DNA of 41,323 bases. It comes from Silene noctiflora (Eukaryota > Streptophyta > Magnoliopsida > Caryophyllales > Caryophyllaceae). The position numbers were made by a program, and so were the translations under genes. Under the pieces are notes generated by a model. That model ran no database searches, was not told the DNA's origin, and was given only the letters and a program-made list of their open reading frames with translations. Of this stretch, positions 38,201-41,323 are shown piece by piece. How positions within the stretch are numbered: position 1 is the first letter of the stretch; every line of letters starts with the position of its first letter. The DNA lies in contig VHZZ01000288.1 in NCBI GenBank assembly GCA_009801015.1, positions 93,401 through 134,723 of the forward strand. Reading direction: 5' to 3'.

Positions 38201-40052
38201 ACTAAAATTCAGTGGGAGTATTTTCCAAACCTTTAGCAATATTTTACCAGTGCCCAGAACAAAACCAGCATCAGTGTTCCCTATTCCAGAAGCAAATTGC
38301 CCAAATGCTCCAGCATTACAAGTATGAGAGTCAGTCCCCAGTAAGACCTAAGAAGCAAGGAATGGCAGCATAATGAGATTCACAACATCCAAATAACTTA
38401 TAAACAACAAGCCAATTGTAAAATTAAAGAGAACATGCACCTCGCCCGGCCTACAGTGCCCCTCTTGTGCAAGAGCAACATGACAAACTCCCTTATATTC
38501 AGGATTTACCTGCAAAGACAACAAAAATTTATAAGCTCATAATTCCTAAACAAAGAATACAAGAATTGAGAGCACAAACACAGCACCTTAAAATCTGAAC
38601 GATCTGTAATATCGTAGAAATATTTGATATTTTGCTCCTTCACAAAGTCTCTCAAGATATCAACATTGCGATTTGCACGTTCATCACTTGTGAAAATATA
38701 GTGATCAGGAATAATGACAACCTTTTCCCGGTCCCACACCTGCAATTTCAGAACATTCAAGTTTACCGTTCGTTTTAAGAGGGAACATAAGAACCAATAT
38801 GGACACATACAGAAGCAAACACAATTTCAGAATGAGTTCAGTTCAACAGGAATTGTGAGTATTCTGACTCATTTCAAATTCATCCCCATTCCCCGCATTA
38901 CATTATCTCAAAACCACAGCATACATATATGCATTGGCACAACATTGAAGAATATTGTGGTTTTGAGAATGTAATGTCGGAATGCTGTTTGAAACGAGTC
39001 GACTTGAATTAACATAAAACTAAGTAATCATAACATTTGTAGGTATCATATACAATGGGTCCCTAATTGGCACAGCATCTTTGATGTTTCACCACATCTT
39101 TGGGTAAAAATACTCTCTACTGAAAGGTGGCATATGAGCACTTGCAAGCAATTCTAACTTTTCATCATGGACTACCAATCTCCCATATGAAAAATTCCCA
39201 GAAACCCAATAAGTTAGTCGTCGTCATATATACACATAAGTTATATACTCTCTATGACTTTTTTAATTATTTACAATTTTACCTTTTTTGTTTGAGGAAT
39301 ACTACACGTAAAGAACCGATTCAACCAAATGAATTGGAGGAAGTACTTATTTTGGATCATAGAGTTTATTAATCTATGTACAAGAATTTCTCACAAAGGT
39401 AACAATATACAACCATGAAAATGAAAACTTTTAATCACATTCACTAAGATTAACAGTTATGTGACATTAATACCTTGGCATTCTTTCCAAATTCCTTCTT
39501 GAAGATGCCTATGGAACCAGGTCCACAAACATCATGGGTCATTAAAACATCAACATTGACCCAAACATTATCACCTGGTGCCAGCTGGGATCTCTCTGAA
39601 CCCTTGGCCAATATCTTCTCAGTCATTGTCATCACATCTTTAACCTAATTTAATGGATCATGCAAAGCAGAAACGTGTTAAATTTCAGCAACCAGCCAAA
39701 GGAAGAGCTCCGAGTAAACAGGCCAAAAAAATTAAGTTAATATAAAATCAAATATAAGAACAGAATTGTACCGAGCCTGTTGTCGAAGGCTTTCGCTCTG
39801 TCTGCTGTGGACTCATGACCGAAACTATATTTTTCGACCTTGTTCTTCCCCATTTTGAAGAGGAAAACTGAGAGCGGTTGGAGCAAGAGGAGGGGAAACC
39901 AGAGAGACTAACATCCTTAATGCACAAAAAAGAAAAGTCAGTAAATACGAATAACATAACTACATGACAGTTTCATTAGGAGCAAGATGAACACCACTAA
40001 CCTTATGAAGGAAAGAAGAGGGCGTGGAAGAAATGGCAGAGGAAGCCGCCAT
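35232..40052 (-). CDS. IIL1: 3-isopropylmalate dehydratase large subunit, chloroplastic
   Basis: Large (LeuC-type) subunit of isopropylmalate isomerase, a plastid [4Fe-4S] enzyme that converts 2-isopropylmalate to 3-isopropylmalate in leucine synthesis with a small LeuD-type subunit encoded elsewhere. Fifteen exons on the minus strand: 40052-40002, 39915-39772, 39644-39474, 38739-38587, 38509-38441, 38347-38231, 37720-37646, 37552-37475, 37232-37137, 36927-36878, 36372-36318, 36230-36099, 35837-35790, 35691-35533 and 35372-35232. They join in frame to 512 aa (Arabidopsis IIL1 about 509). The first ~55 residues are Ser-rich and act as a transit peptide. Family landmarks are [37 protein letters not shown] and the end [10 protein letters not shown]...DPREFLQ. 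Cluster ligands by analogy with bacterial LeuC are Cys379, Cys448 and Cys451. Apparently intact. Intron 10 holds a MITE. Confidence 0.96.
36491..36594. mobile_element. MITE copy 4 (GAGACGGTCT family), isopropylmalate isomerase intron 10
   Basis: A 104-bp element starting CTTATATGAAACGATCTTAC and ending in the complement of CTTGTATGAGACGGTCTTAC. It shares ACATGTGAAACCAAC and the GGTCTCACATGTAA arm with the other copies. It lies between exons 10 and 11. Confidence 0.8.
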
Positions 40053-41323
40053 TTTTTAATAGGCAATGTCACCTAATATTTTTTGGTTCTACACGTTCAA
40101 TACTTCAATGCTCAATGCTGCAAAATTATGATGGGGACTAAATCTTAGTCTACTTCACTTGCATTTGATATTTGGATGTGAATGCAAAACAAGTCAGTTC
40201 CGTATGAATATTATTCACTTTTTTCCTAAAACACTGGCTTTTTGGTTATGATGCTCCAATTAAGTCCAAACTTGTAACAATACACAAATTCTGTATTGCT
40301 CGTACGATAGAAGAGCCTTATACCAAAATGATTGGAGGTCGGGATATATGAATCATTCATTTGAAACCGTCACCAACAGTCACGTATCACTAAACAGTAA
40401 TTAAAAGGAAACAAAAAAGATAAAACACTTCATAGCTCAGTGACACTGACAAGGCTAATACGTCTAAATTTTCATCATAACATCCAGATGGAATCATAGA
40501 CAGCGGTTCTGGAAAAGCGGGTTTTTAACCTTGGTCTTGGGTTCGGTCCTCCAACAACTTCATTAGATGACATACATTTCATATCTATTAACATATTTTC
40601 CAACATTTACCTCTACTACTTCTTATCACTATGACAAATACTGTTAATCCACCACATTATGTGAGACGGTTTCACAGGAGACTTACTCAATAGACACAGC
40701 TTACACAAAAAAAAATGCAATAGTACCAACGACCAAGTACTCACTTCACCCCATCTCGGTCAATAGTTTATGTTTTTACATTTTATAAACGGCAAACAAA
40801 TAATTGAGACAGAACTACTATATAACGTACAATTGGTCGAATTAACACTAATACGAACAACCCAAATAATAATGAAACAAATTCAAACAGAAACATAAGA
40901 TACCCAGAAAAAATTCACCTTTAGAAACACCAAACAAACCCTAAAATTACAAGCAAATTAACAAAAATGGGATAAACAAAACATATGATAAAAAGGAAAA
41001 TTGATGAAAATGGAAGAAAGAAATACCCAATTGATTAGATTCTGCTGAGAGAGAGAGAGAGAGAAATAGAGAGAGTGGTTGACTTGAATTGAATGAATCA
41101 ATGAATATTAAGATTCTTGTATTACAATTTCAAAGTTTTTTAATTTAATCTACAATTTTTTCCTCCGTTCATTCTATGAGTACTAATGTACTTATGTGTT
41201 CTTTATGAAATTGATTTTTGTGGCAGGACTTGAAGTGAATTGGTTTATATGAATTAGTTATATTTTGTTTCATTCAAGTGAATTGGGAAAATTGATTCGA
41301 TTCGATTCGAAATGGCAGGACTT
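40053..41323 (-). promoter_or_regulatory. Upstream region of the isomerase gene, possible 5' UTR intron
   Basis: No coding exon seen. On the minus strand an ATAATTTTGCAG acceptor (AG at 40119-40118) sits 65 bases before the start codon. About 0.9 kb upstream, a CT-rich leader-like stretch (about 41090-41027) ends at a GTATTTC donor (41026-41025). These could define a 909-bp leader intron of the isomerase gene, or the upstream piece could be the leader of a different transcript. A GTGAGACGGTTTCACAGGAG repeat fragment lies near 40661. The decamer GGCAGGACTT occurs near 41223 and again at the window end. Confidence 0.35.
41047..41064. repeat. (GA)n microsatellite
   Basis: Nine perfect GA units, followed after AATA by GAGAGAG. 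Read on the minus strand it is a CT tract of the kind common in plant leaders and core promoters. Confidence 0.9.

Overview
The window is nuclear genomic DNA of a flowering plant (eudicot). The genes are intron-rich with GT-AG junctions, the intergenic DNA is AT-rich and full of small transposon relics, and all recognisable products are plant families. Recurrent words such as TACTCCGTA and GAGACGGTCTCA are, in my memory, common in Caryophyllales genomes (Amaranthaceae and Caryophyllaceae). That placement is a guess.

Layout, left to right. (1) 546-2321 +: a CYP72A-type cytochrome P450 whose first exon is not in the window; a SINE sits exactly on one splice acceptor. (2) 3654-5921 +: a plastid chalcone-isomerase-fold fatty-acid-binding protein (FAP3 type), five exons, 285 aa. 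(3) 6274-8549 -: a membrane-anchored receptor-like kinase of the At1g78530 type, five exons, 351 aa. (4) 8550-21215: a gene-poor tract of about 12.6 kb holding transposon relics. These include a 367-bp Mutator-like MITE and a MULE-like element carrying a FAR1-type DNA-binding domain, interrupted by a 965-base assembly gap. (5) 21216-27523 +: a group D (TDY) MAP kinase of the MPK18/MPK19 type, ten exons, 605 aa. (6) 28199-29374 -: a PHD plus extended-PHD chromatin-reader-like protein, 333 aa. (7) 30368-31698 -: a 180-aa protein I do not recognise, with a repeated SPEFLRRT motif and a Cys cluster. (8) 32620-33458 +: a 198-aa single-pass membrane protein of unknown function, divergent from (7). 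(9) 35232-40052 -: the large subunit of isopropylmalate isomerase (leucine biosynthesis), fifteen exons, 512 aa.

The genes are ordinary housekeeping and signalling loci and do not form a pathway cluster. Their order does echo Arabidopsis: from memory, MPK18 and FAP3 are adjacent (At1g53510, At1g53520), and CYP72A genes, MPK19 and a PHD gene lie close together at At3g146xx-At3g14740. This looks like an old conserved block and not a new operon-like system.

The most interesting signals are transposon-gene interactions. A SINE has duplicated a splice acceptor. Four copies of one small inverted-repeat MITE each lie in an intron of a different gene. A FAR1-domain MULE is nested in an older tandem repeat with a clean 9-bp target duplication. 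I found no tRNA or rRNA gene, CRISPR array or complete autonomous transposon. All exon coordinates were derived by hand from splice signals, reading-frame continuity and recalled family sequences, so transcript evidence could shift individual junctions.
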